NCBI GenBank assembly: GCA_035550515.1
Contig: DASZOZ010000113.1
Span: forward strand, 1-64,000
Source: DATARH01 sp035550515
Lineage (GTDB): Bacteria; Pseudomonadota; Alphaproteobacteria; ATCC43930; CGMCC-115725
Direction of reading: 5' to 3'
Length of the DNA: 64,000 nucleotides
Part shown: positions 32,165 through 40,468 of the stretch, one piece after another
How positions within the stretch are numbered: the first letter of the stretch is position 1
Layout of the letters: each line of letters opens with the position of its first letter
The notes under the pieces: generated by a model
What the model saw: only the letters and a program-made list of their open reading frames with translations
Database searches by the model: none
Told to the model about the DNA's origin: nothing
Made by a program: the position numbers and the translations under genes

Positions 32165-32914
32165 TCAATCGTTCCGTCGCACGAAGGCCCCAAGTCCGGC
32201 GAAGATCTGATCGACGGTCGCCAGGCAGTGCTGCACGAACGTCTCGCTCAGATAGAAGACCCACGGTTTGCCGTCGCTGGTCGCCTGGTTGAACCAATCC
32301 TCTGGCCAACCGGCCGCCACGATTCTGCGTTCGAACGCGCTCCGCTCATCATCGGGCCACTCAAAGCCGAGATGGAACATCTTGTTCCGGTAGCCGAAGA
32401 GCGCCGACAGCGTCTTGTGCAGATCAGCCGGCAGGTCTGCGGCAAGTCCGGTCGCATCTGCCAGCTCCACAATGCCGTCGACCAGATGAGGCCGATCCGG
32501 GGACGCGCGTCGGCAGTCCCACTGCTTATCTTTCGGCATGGTCCATCGCGCATGAGGGATGGGAGCTCGGCCGTTGCGGTCCAAAAGATCGCGGATGCCG
32601 GGAAACGCTTGCTTGAATAGCGACTCGACGAATGGAGCCAGCATGCCCACCGCCGCCATGCTGTGCGCGGCATCCTGAAATACCGACTGATGCAGGTGAT
32701 CAATCCAATCATCGACGGCGCGCTCGTTCGCGCTGCCGGATGCCTGCTTGGCGAAGGCTTCGATCTCCTTGATTTCGTTCGAAAGCGCTTCGTCGGCTTG
32801 GCCATGGAGACGCAGCAAACCACGGATGGCGTAGAGTTGGGCGTCATAGTCTGGCGAACCCAGGACAAACGACGCCAGAAACCGATCGTCAAACTCTGAT
32901 AGATCCATCGGCAT
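32165..32914 (-). CDS. Unknown protein with HEPN-type RNxxxH motif
   Basis: A 249-residue, mostly helical protein. Residues 176-181 read RNKMFH in the context ALFGYRNKMFHLGFEWP, matching the RNxxxH catalytic motif of HEPN ribonucleases and lying in a helical C-terminal half as expected. No other domain is recognised. It lies seven bases downstream of the Abi-like gene in one unit. Many HEPN proteins cleave RNA to stop phage or serve as toxins; the role here is inferred. Confidence 0.5.
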   Translation of the reverse strand: MPMDLSEFDDRFLASFVLGSPDYDAQLYAIRGLLRLHGQADEALSNEIKEIEAFAKQASGSANERAVDDWIDHLHQSVFQDAAHSMAAVGMLAPFVESLFKQAFPGIRDLLDRNGRAPIPHARWTMPKDKQWDCRRASPDRPHLVDGIVELADATGLAADLPADLHKTLSALFGYRNKMFHLGFEWPDDERSAFERRIVAAGWPEDWFNQATSDGKPWVFYLSETFVQHCLATVDQIFAGLGAFVRRND

Positions 32915-32921
32915 GTGTAGC

Positions 32922-33737
32922 TCACCGTCCGAATTGGAGGCGGCGCAGGAACGTCCGTGCCGTGATGAGGACCAGGTGCAGCCGGAACGTGCTGTGGTCC
33001 TCGTCGGAGAGCCCGGGATGCGAACCTTCGGTATGCAGCATCTTGAACACGCCGTTGATGTAGTTCTTGCCGTCCTGAGTCCATTCGTTTCTGTCGACAG
33101 CTAGAAAGCCGATCTCGGCGAGCAGGGCCCGGCGGTTCTCCGACGTTGGAAGCTGGGCGGCCTCGGCGGGGCGGACGTTGCGAGCGATATCGTCGAACAG
33201 GCTCTCCATGAAGGTTCGAAGCTGACTATTTGCAGCGGCCCAGTCGCCCCGCGTGTGCGCCTCGATCGCTTGGCCGAGGTGGCCCAGCGGTGTTTCGAAC
33301 CGGAAGGTCTTGAGGAGCTGATGAACCTCGTCGTCGGTGACGGGCAGGTTCAGTTCGTCTGGCAAGGCCGCGCGCAGCGTGGGATTCCGCCCGTAGTCGT
33401 CCCACGACAAAACATAGCCGTCGCGGGCCAGCCCGCGCGCGAACGCGGTCTGGATGGGGAGTGTGGGTTCGCTATGGGCGAGCTGAACGGCCTCCCGCAC
33501 GATAGCCTCGGCGAGCGTCATGCTCCCCTCGGTCGTTTCAAGGACTGCCGCCGGCCTTTGAACAACGATCCTGCCGAGGAGGTCGCACTTCTTGGTGACG
33601 CTCAAGCCAGTGCTGGACGGAATGTCATCCTCCAAGCCAAGCCGCAGTACCATCTGGTTGAAGCGACCTTGACTATGCCCTTCGAGAAGCTCGACCGCAG
33701 CGATCAATGTGGGCCGCGTGAAGGGCATGGTGCGCAT
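32922..33737 (-). CDS. Abi_C-like protein with N-terminal adaptor-like domain
   Basis: A 271-residue protein. The C-terminal 110 residues (DWAAANSQLRTFMESLFDDI ... MLHTEGSHPGLSDEDHSTFR, LVLITARTFLRRL) resemble the abortive infection Abi_C/HEPN-like region. The N-terminal 80 residues (TLIAAVELLEGHSQGRFNQM) look like an effector-associated helical module. It is third in a six-gene run. A role in phage defence is plausible, but the domain calls are by eye. Confidence 0.5.
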   Translation of the reverse strand: MRTMPFTRPTLIAAVELLEGHSQGRFNQMVLRLGLEDDIPSSTGLSVTKKCDLLGRIVVQRPAAVLETTEGSMTLAEAIVREAVQLAHSEPTLPIQTAFARGLARDGYVLSWDDYGRNPTLRAALPDELNLPVTDDEVHQLLKTFRFETPLGHLGQAIEAHTRGDWAAANSQLRTFMESLFDDIARNVRPAEAAQLPTSENRRALLAEIGFLAVDRNEWTQDGKNYINGVFKMLHTEGSHPGLSDEDHSTFRLHLVLITARTFLRRLQFGR

Positions 33738-33773
33738 GAAGTACTACCTCGCTGGTGATCGTCGCGGTCGAGA

Positions 33774-34424
33774 CTATGCCATTTTGCCCACCGATGACGC
33801 TGTCATCTCAGAGATCATATCTCGATAGGCGTAGTGAATAAGGTCTCGCACCAATTCGAGGAGGCCGCTCCAGGGAAGACCATCGAACGGATCGCCGTGG
33901 GCCATACTATTGCGGATAGCCGCCAGCGTAGTCTGCGGAGGTGACTGCGTTGCTTGGCGCGCAGTGCGCGCGGCATCAGTCTCGTACAGGTGCGGAAGGA
34001 CCGAACCGCCGTATTTGCGCACGAAGGACAAGGCGCCGTCGGTGAGGCCGTCGCCCTCGACCATATAGCGCAGCAGACCTTCTAGTGTTGCCGGATGCCG
34101 GCCGCGCTTTGGCGCCCGGGCGCCATATCGGTCGCGCAATGCCAGTTCGAGCGCGGTGAGCGCCACGAGTTCGCCGGCCTTGATGAGGTCGAATTCTAGC
34201 CAGGCGAGCGTGTAGAGCTTCTGGGCGCGCCGATATTTCGCCGACACAATCAACGGCACGGCAGGATGAAGATCGTGCTGTCGCAGAAACGCCAGCCATT
34301 CGGAAGCGGCGCGGAATTCTAGCATGCCGCCGATGTTGCCTCTCGTCGGCCATGGGACGATGAGAGGCAACGCGGTCCGATCGGGCCAATCAAAGAAGAT
34401 CGGCGACTCCTCTGGATCAAGCAT
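33774..34424 (-). CDS. HEPN-domain-like protein
   Basis: A 216-residue protein with a helical C-terminal domain. Residues 171-176 read RNSMAH (TTLAAIRNSMAHGDPFDGL), the RNxxxH motif of HEPN ribonucleases. The helix YTLAWLEFDLIKAGELVALT, ALELALRDRYG before it is the usual first helix pair. It overlaps the DUF1016 gene by eight bases, so the two are coupled. A ribonuclease or toxin role is likely but unproven. Confidence 0.6.
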   Translation of the reverse strand: MLDPEESPIFFDWPDRTALPLIVPWPTRGNIGGMLEFRAASEWLAFLRQHDLHPAVPLIVSAKYRRAQKLYTLAWLEFDLIKAGELVALTALELALRDRYGARAPKRGRHPATLEGLLRYMVEGDGLTDGALSFVRKYGGSVLPHLYETDAARTARQATQSPPQTTLAAIRNSMAHGDPFDGLPWSGLLELVRDLIHYAYRDMISEMTASSVGKMA

Positions 34425-35781
34425 CGCGGCTTTTGTCAGTCAATTCAGCCAGGAACGCCGTGCCCACGGAGACGGCTTGTTCGGCGGCGTCCGGGTCAAC
34501 CTCGACGCCGTGAGACGCTTCATTCATGACGCGCAGCGCCTCTATGAATTTCCGCGTGGTCGGTGGGGCCAAGCCGCGCCGCTCGAGATCCTGCAACATA
34601 GGGCCGATGCCGGTTGGGCGCGTCGGGGCAAAGCCATTGGCTGCAGCGTAGTCGCGGAGCGCGCGTTCGATCTCGATGCGCAGCTTCACCACGGACATCA
34701 ACGGAAACTCCCGTCCGAGTTCCTCGATCGTCGGAAGCTCCTTCTGGAGTCGAGACGGTAGCGACGGGGAGACTTTGTATTGGGCGACCCCCATTGGCTT
34801 GGCGGTGTCGCGGAGTGAGTATTCGACCACCACCTCGTTGCGGCCCTTGCAGAGGATAATTCCGATAGTCGGTTGGTCATCCTTATGCCGTAGTTGGTCG
34901 TCGACGGCCGAAAGATAGAAATTCATCTTGCCGGCGAATTCGGGCTTGAAGTCCTCGATTTTAAGCTCGATCACCACGAAGCAGCGCAGGCGCAAATGGT
35001 AGAAGAGCAGATCGAGATAATAGTCCTGACCGGCGACTTCGAGATGATATTGGCTGCCGACAAACGCGAACCCTTTGCCAAGCTCGAGTATCAGCGCGCG
35101 GAGATGCTCGATCAAACCGCGCTCAAGATCCCGCTCCAGCATCTCAGGTCCGAGCGATAAGAAATCAAAGCTGTAGGGGTCTTTGAGAATCTGCTGCGCG
35201 AGTTCGGACTGACCGGCTGGCAGCGTCCGGGTGAAATTCGTAAGGGCGCTGCCTTGGCGGGCAAACAGGCCACTTTCGATCTGGTGGACGAGGACGTTGC
35301 GGCTCCAACCGTTCTCGATAGCCTGGCGAGCGTACCAGGCCCGCTCCGGGGGCGCCTTTACGGCGTCAAGCAGGCGGACGTTATGGCCCCAGGGCAATAG
35401 TGCAACAACCTGTTGCACAAATTCGAGATCGGGCCATGCCTCCGCGAACGCACGCATGTATTTGAGGTTTCGGGCGGAAAGGCCAGTCATTTGTGGGAAG
35501 GCGCGCCCGAGATCGACCGCAAGCCGGTCGATGACCTTGGTGCCCCAGCCCTCGCTTTCCTGACGGGAAAGGATGTCTCTGCCGATCTCCCAGTAGAGAA
35601 GCACGAGTTCGCGGTTCACCGAAAGCGCCGCGCGCAACCGAGCCTCGGTGATGCGCTGCTTCAGTTCCTCGACGAGCGCGGCGTATCCATGCGCGTCCCC
35701 GCTAGGAGCCGCGGTCGTGGTATTCCCTAGGTGGTGGTCCCCCTTGGTGGGCCGTGCTTTGGGGGAACGTCGGCCCGCCAC
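34417..35781 (-). CDS. DUF1016 (YhcG-type) PD-(D/E)XK nuclease
   Basis: A 454-residue protein. The N-terminal DUF1016 domain spans about residues 35-175 (LRAALSVNRELVLLYWEIGR, LSARNLKYMRAFAEAW). The C-terminal nuclease domain spans about 215-350, with YYLDLLFYHLRLRCFVVIEL followed by K, the D...ExK core. Family members are common in defence islands and beside restriction systems. It starts at GTG 35781, three bases from the integrase stop, so it may be co-transcribed with the integrase. Apparently complete, with a longer N-terminus than average. Confidence 0.85.
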   Translation of the reverse strand: MAGRRSPKARPTKGDHHLGNTTTAAPSGDAHGYAALVEELKQRITEARLRAALSVNRELVLLYWEIGRDILSRQESEGWGTKVIDRLAVDLGRAFPQMTGLSARNLKYMRAFAEAWPDLEFVQQVVALLPWGHNVRLLDAVKAPPERAWYARQAIENGWSRNVLVHQIESGLFARQGSALTNFTRTLPAGQSELAQQILKDPYSFDFLSLGPEMLERDLERGLIEHLRALILELGKGFAFVGSQYHLEVAGQDYYLDLLFYHLRLRCFVVIELKIEDFKPEFAGKMNFYLSAVDDQLRHKDDQPTIGIILCKGRNEVVVEYSLRDTAKPMGVAQYKVSPSLPSRLQKELPTIEELGREFPLMSVVKLRIEIERALRDYAAANGFAPTRPTGIGPMLQDLERRGLAPPTTRKFIEALRVMNEASHGVEVDPDAAEQAVSVGTAFLAELTDKSRDA

Positions 35782-35784
35782 TGG

Positions 35785-37080
35785 TCAGGCCGCTTCCTGA
35801 GACTGCGCATCAGTCGTCGCGACAATCCGCAAAGACTTCTCCTTTGCCGCCCTCGTGCGCTTCTTGTTCAGCATCGCCACGACGAACGCATTCCACTTCT
35901 TCATCGCGGCCCGCTTCTCTGGCATGTAATTCCACCGATCGTAGCTCTTCGAGCTGACGTCCTGGAGCGTGTGATTTTGGAGGCGGTCGCGAATCTCCTT
36001 CGACAGGCCAGCCTGGCCAGCCAGCGTCTTCCAGGTGCGGCGCAGATCGCGGTTGGTTACAACCGGGATCACCTCCCGCTCTCGTTGACGCCACATGAAC
36101 GAATAGAGCGTCCCGTGGCTTACGGGTTTGGTCGGGTCGGTCGCGGATGGAAAGAACCAGCCATGCGCGTTGGGCTTGATCGACTCGATCAACTCAGCCG
36201 CCACTTCCGGTACGGGGATGGCATGCGGCTTACCATTCTTGGTCTTCGACCAATCGATAATCCGTTCCTTGGCGTCCCATTGATCGATATGCAGGCGGGC
36301 AATCTCTTCGACGCGCTGTCCGGTGAGCATCAGAATGCGTACGGCCCGAGTGTAGGGTGGGTGTACTGGCGCATCAGGACATTCCAGCCAGCGATACAGA
36401 CGCATGAACTCCTCTTCGTCGAGCCAACGGGTTCCGACGTTTTTAGGCTCTGTCGGAATGCCGGCCGCGGGATTGTAGACGAGCCGGAATCGCCGCTGCG
36501 ACGCGCTTCGGTAGTCATGTTCCGATTTCAGGCCCCAGCTATATGCGGATCGAATGTAGCTGCGGACGTGGTCCGCCATTGAACGCTTGCCGCGATCGTA
36601 GATCGGTCGGATGAGGTCGGTGATTTCATCGGGCTCGATGTCACGAGCAGGGCGGTTCCGGCCCAGCGTGTCGGCGATCTTGTTCAAGCCCTTCTCTGCT
36701 TCTTTCCAAGACGATTTGCCCGATGCCTTGAGGTGGGCGACGTAGGCTTCGAACAGATCTGCCACGGTGCCGGGTCGGGTATCTCCAGCGATCTTGATGC
36801 TGCGACCCTTCTGGATCATATCGGCGAAGTCGCGGGTGAAAACTTCGCGCGCCTTGCTGAGCGACATTGACGGGTAGGAGCCCAGCTTCTTCTTGAGGCG
36901 TTTTTGATCGCGCCACTGCTGCGCCATCCAATCGGCTGTGACGCGAGTTGGCATCGGCTTCATAACGAGGACGAGGCGGCCGGTGCCGTGTCCCTCGCCG
37001 TCGACCAGACTTAGCTGTTTGCCGGTCTGCTCCACCTGCTTCAGGGCGCGGCGGATTTCTCCATCGGTAAGGCTTGGCAC
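35785..37080 (-). CDS. Tyrosine integrase of the ICE
   Basis: A 431-residue tyrosine recombinase of the P4-like group. The catalytic set is Arg256 (TGQRVEEI), Lys near 281, Arg347 (RDLRRTW), His370 (RLQNHTLQ) and Tyr380 (SSKSYDRW). The usual His of the HxxR box is replaced by Arg344. It starts at GTG 37080 and reads away from the attachment site in radC, the usual arrangement. It should join the element to radC and, with the AlpA protein, excise it. Confidence 0.92.
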   Translation of the reverse strand: MPSLTDGEIRRALKQVEQTGKQLSLVDGEGHGTGRLVLVMKPMPTRVTADWMAQQWRDQKRLKKKLGSYPSMSLSKAREVFTRDFADMIQKGRSIKIAGDTRPGTVADLFEAYVAHLKASGKSSWKEAEKGLNKIADTLGRNRPARDIEPDEITDLIRPIYDRGKRSMADHVRSYIRSAYSWGLKSEHDYRSASQRRFRLVYNPAAGIPTEPKNVGTRWLDEEEFMRLYRWLECPDAPVHPPYTRAVRILMLTGQRVEEIARLHIDQWDAKERIIDWSKTKNGKPHAIPVPEVAAELIESIKPNAHGWFFPSATDPTKPVSHGTLYSFMWRQREREVIPVVTNRDLRRTWKTLAGQAGLSKEIRDRLQNHTLQDVSSKSYDRWNYMPEKRAAMKKWNAFVVAMLNKKRTRAAKEKSLRIVATTDAQSQEAA

Positions 37081-37105
37081 TGGGCTCTCCCATTGGCTCT
37101 CAAGT

Positions 37106-37179
37106 GGGGTCGCCAGCCGGGTAGCAGGGGTCGGCGACTGGGGTCACGAGGGCGACTGATCCCCCTCGAAACCGACCCC
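37106..37179. other. GGGGTCG repeats, candidate integrase or AlpA arm sites
   Basis: GGGGTCG occurs at 37106 and 37127, GGGGTCA at 37140, and the inverted form CGACCCC at 37173-37179, all between the integrase start and the radC junction. Clusters of short repeats at this place often bind integrase arm domains or the directionality factor. The repeats are visible; function is inferred. Confidence 0.4.
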
Positions 37180-37258
37180 AATATGCCACAGCGTCCGGCT
37201 CTACGACAAGCCAGAAAATCCAAGTGATTCAATAGGAACGAACGTGATCGAGCGTGAT

Positions 37259-37288
37259 CTAGAAAGCCAGAGTGGGATGGTTGTGCAC
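37259..37288. other. Element-chromosome junction (attR or attL)
   Basis: Read on the minus strand, radC proceeds through GTG CAC AAC CAT CCC (V H N H P) and then leaves the family pattern (T L A F stop) where S G D P should follow. The joint must therefore lie within this 30-base stretch. The matching second site and the 3' end of radC should be at the far end of the element, left of the window. Confidence 0.65.
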
Positions 37289-37861
37289 CAGGATCAACGC
37301 CGAGGCGCCCAGCTCCAGCGCCCGTTTCACCACCTCGCGGGTATAGACCGGGGTGTGGTCGACAGTGCCGCGCTGCTGCTGCTCGTGGGCGATCAGCGCG
37401 TTCTTGCGGTCGAGGAACAGCAGGTGGAACTCCTCGACCTTGCCGTAGGCGATATGCGCGCGGCAGTAGTCGATCAGCTTGTCCCAGGAGCCGATGACCG
37501 GCCGTTCGCGCAGCTCGGCCTTCATCAGGCGCAGCGCCGCCTCGCGCACCGATTTGAGCGCGGCGGCGCCGGCGACGCCCAGCCCCGGAACCTGCAGCAG
37601 ATCGTCCGGATCGGCCGAGAGCGCCTCGGCGAAGCCGCCGAACCGCTCGATCAGCGCCTTGGCAAGCGGCTTTACGTCGCCGCGCGGGTTGCCGGCGAAC
37701 AGCAGCACTTCCATCAGCTCGTAATCGGGCAGGTTCTCGGCGCCGCCGGCGATCAGCCGCTCGCGCAGCCGCTGGCGGTGGCCGTGGAAATGCGGCGGCG
37801 CGCCGATCGCCTCCTTGAGGCCGAGGGCCAGTTGCGGGGTTCGCGCGCGCTTGTCGGCCAT
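37259..37861 (-). pseudogene. radC: RadC, 3'-truncated by the ICE
   Basis: The 200 codons encode the N-terminal helix-hairpin-helix region (DYELMEVLLFAGNPRGDVKP, LLQVPGLGVAGAAALKS) and most of the MPN/JAMM domain up to ALILVHNHP. RadC proteins continue with SGDPTPS..D, which completes the zinc site (HxH, then S and D). Here four foreign residues and a stop replace it, and about 25-40 residues are missing. The product cannot form a normal JAMM site. The gene is coupled to the enoyl-CoA hydratase gene upstream (TGATG). Confidence 0.8.
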
Positions 37862-38646
37862 CAGCCGGTCTGTCGCCGTGCCCGCATCGCGGCACGGGCG
37901 GCGCCGGTCATGCGGCGCGGCTCATCGGTGGCAAAGGCTTCGACAAAACCGTCGATGCCGCGGTCGACCGCGGCGGCGGTGTGCATCTCCTCCCAGTCGA
38001 GGATCAGCGCTTTCTGCAGCCGCACCGCCTGCGGCCCGGCCGCCAGGATCGACGCGGCGAGCGCCTCGACCGCGGCGTCGAGCTGCGCCGCCGGCACGAC
38101 GCGGTCGACAAGGCCCCAGGCCAGCGCCTCGTCCGCGCCGATATTGTCGCCCGTCAGCAGCAATCGGCGGGTGCGGGCGGGGCCGATCAGTCCCGGCAGC
38201 AGTGCCGCCTCGACCACCGACGGAAGGCCGATCCGCACTTCCGGCATGCCAAAGACGGAGCGGTCGCCGGCGATGCGGAAGTCGCAGGCGGCGGCGAGCT
38301 CCAGCCCGGCACCCAGCGCATAGCCATCGATCCGCGCGATCACCGGCACCGGCAAATGGCGGAACGCATCGCAGCAGACATGGACGGCGGTGATAAAGCC
38401 GCGGGCGCTGTCGGCATCGAGCGCCGCGAGTTCGTCGATATCGGCGCCGCCGACAAAGGCGCGGCCGCCGGCCCCCGTGACCACCGCGAGCCGCAGCGCC
38501 GGGTCGTCGGCCAGCGGGGCCATCGCATCGATGATCCCGGCCATCAGCGCGCGGTCGAGGGCGTTGAGCTTTGCGGCGCGGTCGATCGTGATGCGCGCGA
38601 CAAACCCGCCCTCCGCTCGCGTCTCGCGCACCACGTCGACGGTCAT
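37861..38646 (-). CDS. Enoyl-CoA hydratase/isomerase family protein
   Basis: A 261-residue crotonase-fold enzyme acting on acyl-CoA thioesters. The family stretches are AVVTGAGGRAFVGGADIDEL (oxyanion hole), PVIARIDGYALGAGLELAAA, CDFRIAG, and GMPEVRIGLPSVV, where the Glu of PE is a usual catalytic position. It starts at ATG 38646 after GGCGAGGTACAAAG. It shares a transcript with radC. The exact substrate cannot be read from sequence. Confidence 0.88.
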   Translation of the reverse strand: MTVDVVRETRAEGGFVARITIDRAAKLNALDRALMAGIIDAMAPLADDPALRLAVVTGAGGRAFVGGADIDELAALDADSARGFITAVHVCCDAFRHLPVPVIARIDGYALGAGLELAAACDFRIAGDRSVFGMPEVRIGLPSVVEAALLPGLIGPARTRRLLLTGDNIGADEALAWGLVDRVVPAAQLDAAVEALAASILAAGPQAVRLQKALILDWEEMHTAAAVDRGIDGFVEAFATDEPRRMTGAARAAMRARRQTG

Positions 38647-38704
38647 CTTTGTACCTCGCCTGCCGCTGGTGCATAGTAGGCGCGGGAACGAGCGGGAGGC
38701 GAGT

Positions 38705-39319
38705 GTGTCGATCATCGAAGACATCGGCGAAATCCGCGAGATTTACGGCGCGCCGTCGGAGCGCGCGGTCAAAAAGCAGCTGCCCAAGCTCGAAAAGCAT
38801 TCGCGCGCCTTTATCGCGATGTCACCCTTTGTGGTCCTGTCGACCTGCGACGCCGAAGGGCGCTGCGACGCCTCGCCAAAAGGCGATGCGCCCGGCTTTG
38901 TCGCCGTGCTCGACGAGCACACGCTGCTGATCCCCGATCGTCTCGGCAATAATCGCGTCGATTCGATCAGCAATATCCTGCAGCATCCGCGCATCGGGCT
39001 GCTTTTTCTCGTCCCCGGCATTCGCGAGACGCTGCGGGTCAACGGCAGGGCGCAAATCACCGTCGATCCGGCGCTGTTGGCGTCGTGTGCGGTCAACGGC
39101 AAGCCGCCGCGCAGCGCCATCCTGGTGACCGCGGACGAGGTCTATTTCCATTGCGGCAAGGCGCTGATCCGCTCGGATCTGTGGAACCCGGCAAAGCATG
39201 TCGGGCGCGGCGCTTTTCCGTCGCTCGGCGTCGTCGTCGCCGAGCAGATCGGCCAGTACGTGGAGCCGAAGGAAGCCGAACGGCAGATGGAAGAAAATTA
39301 CGTGACGCGCCTCTACTAG
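38705..39319 (+). CDS. PPOX-class FMN-binding flavoprotein (MSMEG_1061-like)
   Basis: A 204-residue split-barrel flavoprotein of the pyridoxamine-phosphate-oxidase superfamily (FVVLSTCDAEGRCDASPKGD, LLIPDRLGNNRVDSISNILQ). The C-terminal part with FHCGKALIRSDLWNP is typical of the MSMEG_1061 subgroup. The start is GTG 38705 after GGGAGGCGAGT. It is divergent from the hydratase gene and followed after seven bases by a FAD oxidoreductase, so the two may form an operon. Substrate unknown. Confidence 0.83.
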   Translation: MSIIEDIGEIREIYGAPSERAVKKQLPKLEKHSRAFIAMSPFVVLSTCDAEGRCDASPKGDAPGFVAVLDEHTLLIPDRLGNNRVDSISNILQHPRIGLLFLVPGIRETLRVNGRAQITVDPALLASCAVNGKPPRSAILVTADEVYFHCGKALIRSDLWNPAKHVGRGAFPSLGVVVAEQIGQYVEPKEAERQMEENYVTRLY

Positions 39320-39326
39320 GCCCGTC

Positions 39327-40454
39327 TTGGCCGAAACCGCCGATGTGATCGTCGTCGGCGCCGGGATGGCCGGCGCGGCGGCGGCGGCGCAGCTTTCGGC
39401 CGAGCGGCGGGTCGTACTGCTCGAACGCGAGAGCCGGCCCGGCTACCACAGCACCGGCCGCTCGGCGGCGCTGTTCACCGAGACCTACGGCAACCGCGCG
39501 ATCCGCGCCCTGACCGGCGCGAGCCGCGCGTTCTACGAGGCCTGGGCCGACGGTTTTAGCGAACACCCGATCCTGACCCCGCGCGGCGCATTGATGGTCG
39601 CGATGCCGGGACAGGAGGCGCTGCTCGACGCGGCCTGGGCCGACCTGTCCTCGCTCGACCCCCGCGTCCGCCGGCTCGATGCGGCGGAGGCCTGCGCCAT
39701 GGTTCCCGTGCTGCGGCCGGAGCAGGTGGTCGGCGCCGTGCTGGAGCCCGACGCGATGGACATCGACGTGCACGCGCTGCACCAGGGCTATCTGCGCCTG
39801 CTCCGCCGCCGCGGCGGACGGCTCGTCACCGATGCCGACATCGTCTCCCTCGCGCGCGACGGCGAAACCTGGACCGCGCGCAGCTCCGCCGGCGACTTCG
39901 TCGCGCCGGTCGTGGTCGATGCCGCCGGCGCCTGGGCGGATGTGCTGGCGGGGCTGGCGGGGCTGCCGCCGATCGGTCTGGTGCCGAAGCGCCGCACCGC
40001 CTTGACGATCGCGCCGCCCGCCGGGTTCGACACCGCCGGCTGGCCGATGACCCTCGATGTCGCCGAAACCTTTTATTTCAAGCCGGATGCCGGGCGGCTG
40101 CTGGTGTCGCCGGCCGACGAGACGCCGGTTGCGCCGTGCGACGTCCAGCCCGACGAGCTCGACGTGGCGATCGCGGTCGACCGCCTGATGCGCGCGACCA
40201 CGATCGCGGTGACCCGGGTCGAACGCAAATGGGCCGGCCTGCGCAGCTTTGTCGCGGACAAGACGACGGTCTGCGGTTTTGACCCGTTGGCCGACGGTTT
40301 CTTCTGGTTGGCGGGGCAGGGCGGGTACGGCATCCAGACCGCCGAGGCGATGGCCCGCTGCGCCGTGTCGCTGATCGAGCGCGGCACGTTGCCGGTCGAC
40401 CTCGCCGGCCGCGGCCTCACCGCCGCGGCCGTCAGCCCCGCCCGGTTTCGCTGA
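39327..40454 (+). CDS. FAD-dependent oxidoreductase (DAO family)
   Basis: A 375-residue DAO-family enzyme with the FAD-binding GxGxxG start VIVVGAGMAGAAAAAQLSAE, the flavin contact YHSTGRSAALFTETYG, and a second nucleotide contact WLAGQGGYGIQTAEAMA near the end. It would oxidise an amine or amino acid, or a 2-hydroxyacid. The start appears to be TTG 39327, eight bases after the stop upstream, since no ATG precedes the FAD motif. Likely in one unit with the PPOX gene. Confidence 0.83.
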   Translation: MAETADVIVVGAGMAGAAAAAQLSAERRVVLLERESRPGYHSTGRSAALFTETYGNRAIRALTGASRAFYEAWADGFSEHPILTPRGALMVAMPGQEALLDAAWADLSSLDPRVRRLDAAEACAMVPVLRPEQVVGAVLEPDAMDIDVHALHQGYLRLLRRRGGRLVTDADIVSLARDGETWTARSSAGDFVAPVVVDAAGAWADVLAGLAGLPPIGLVPKRRTALTIAPPAGFDTAGWPMTLDVAETFYFKPDAGRLLVSPADETPVAPCDVQPDELDVAIAVDRLMRATTIAVTRVERKWAGLRSFVADKTTVCGFDPLADGFFWLAGQGGYGIQTAEAMARCAVSLIERGTLPVDLAGRGLTAAAVSPARFR

Positions 40455-40468
40455 AACCTCTCAGGGGG

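Noticed and set aside
37093..37258. tRNA-like attachment site considered next to the integrase
   Set aside because: No cloverleaf or T-loop sequence is present; the joint falls in radC instead.
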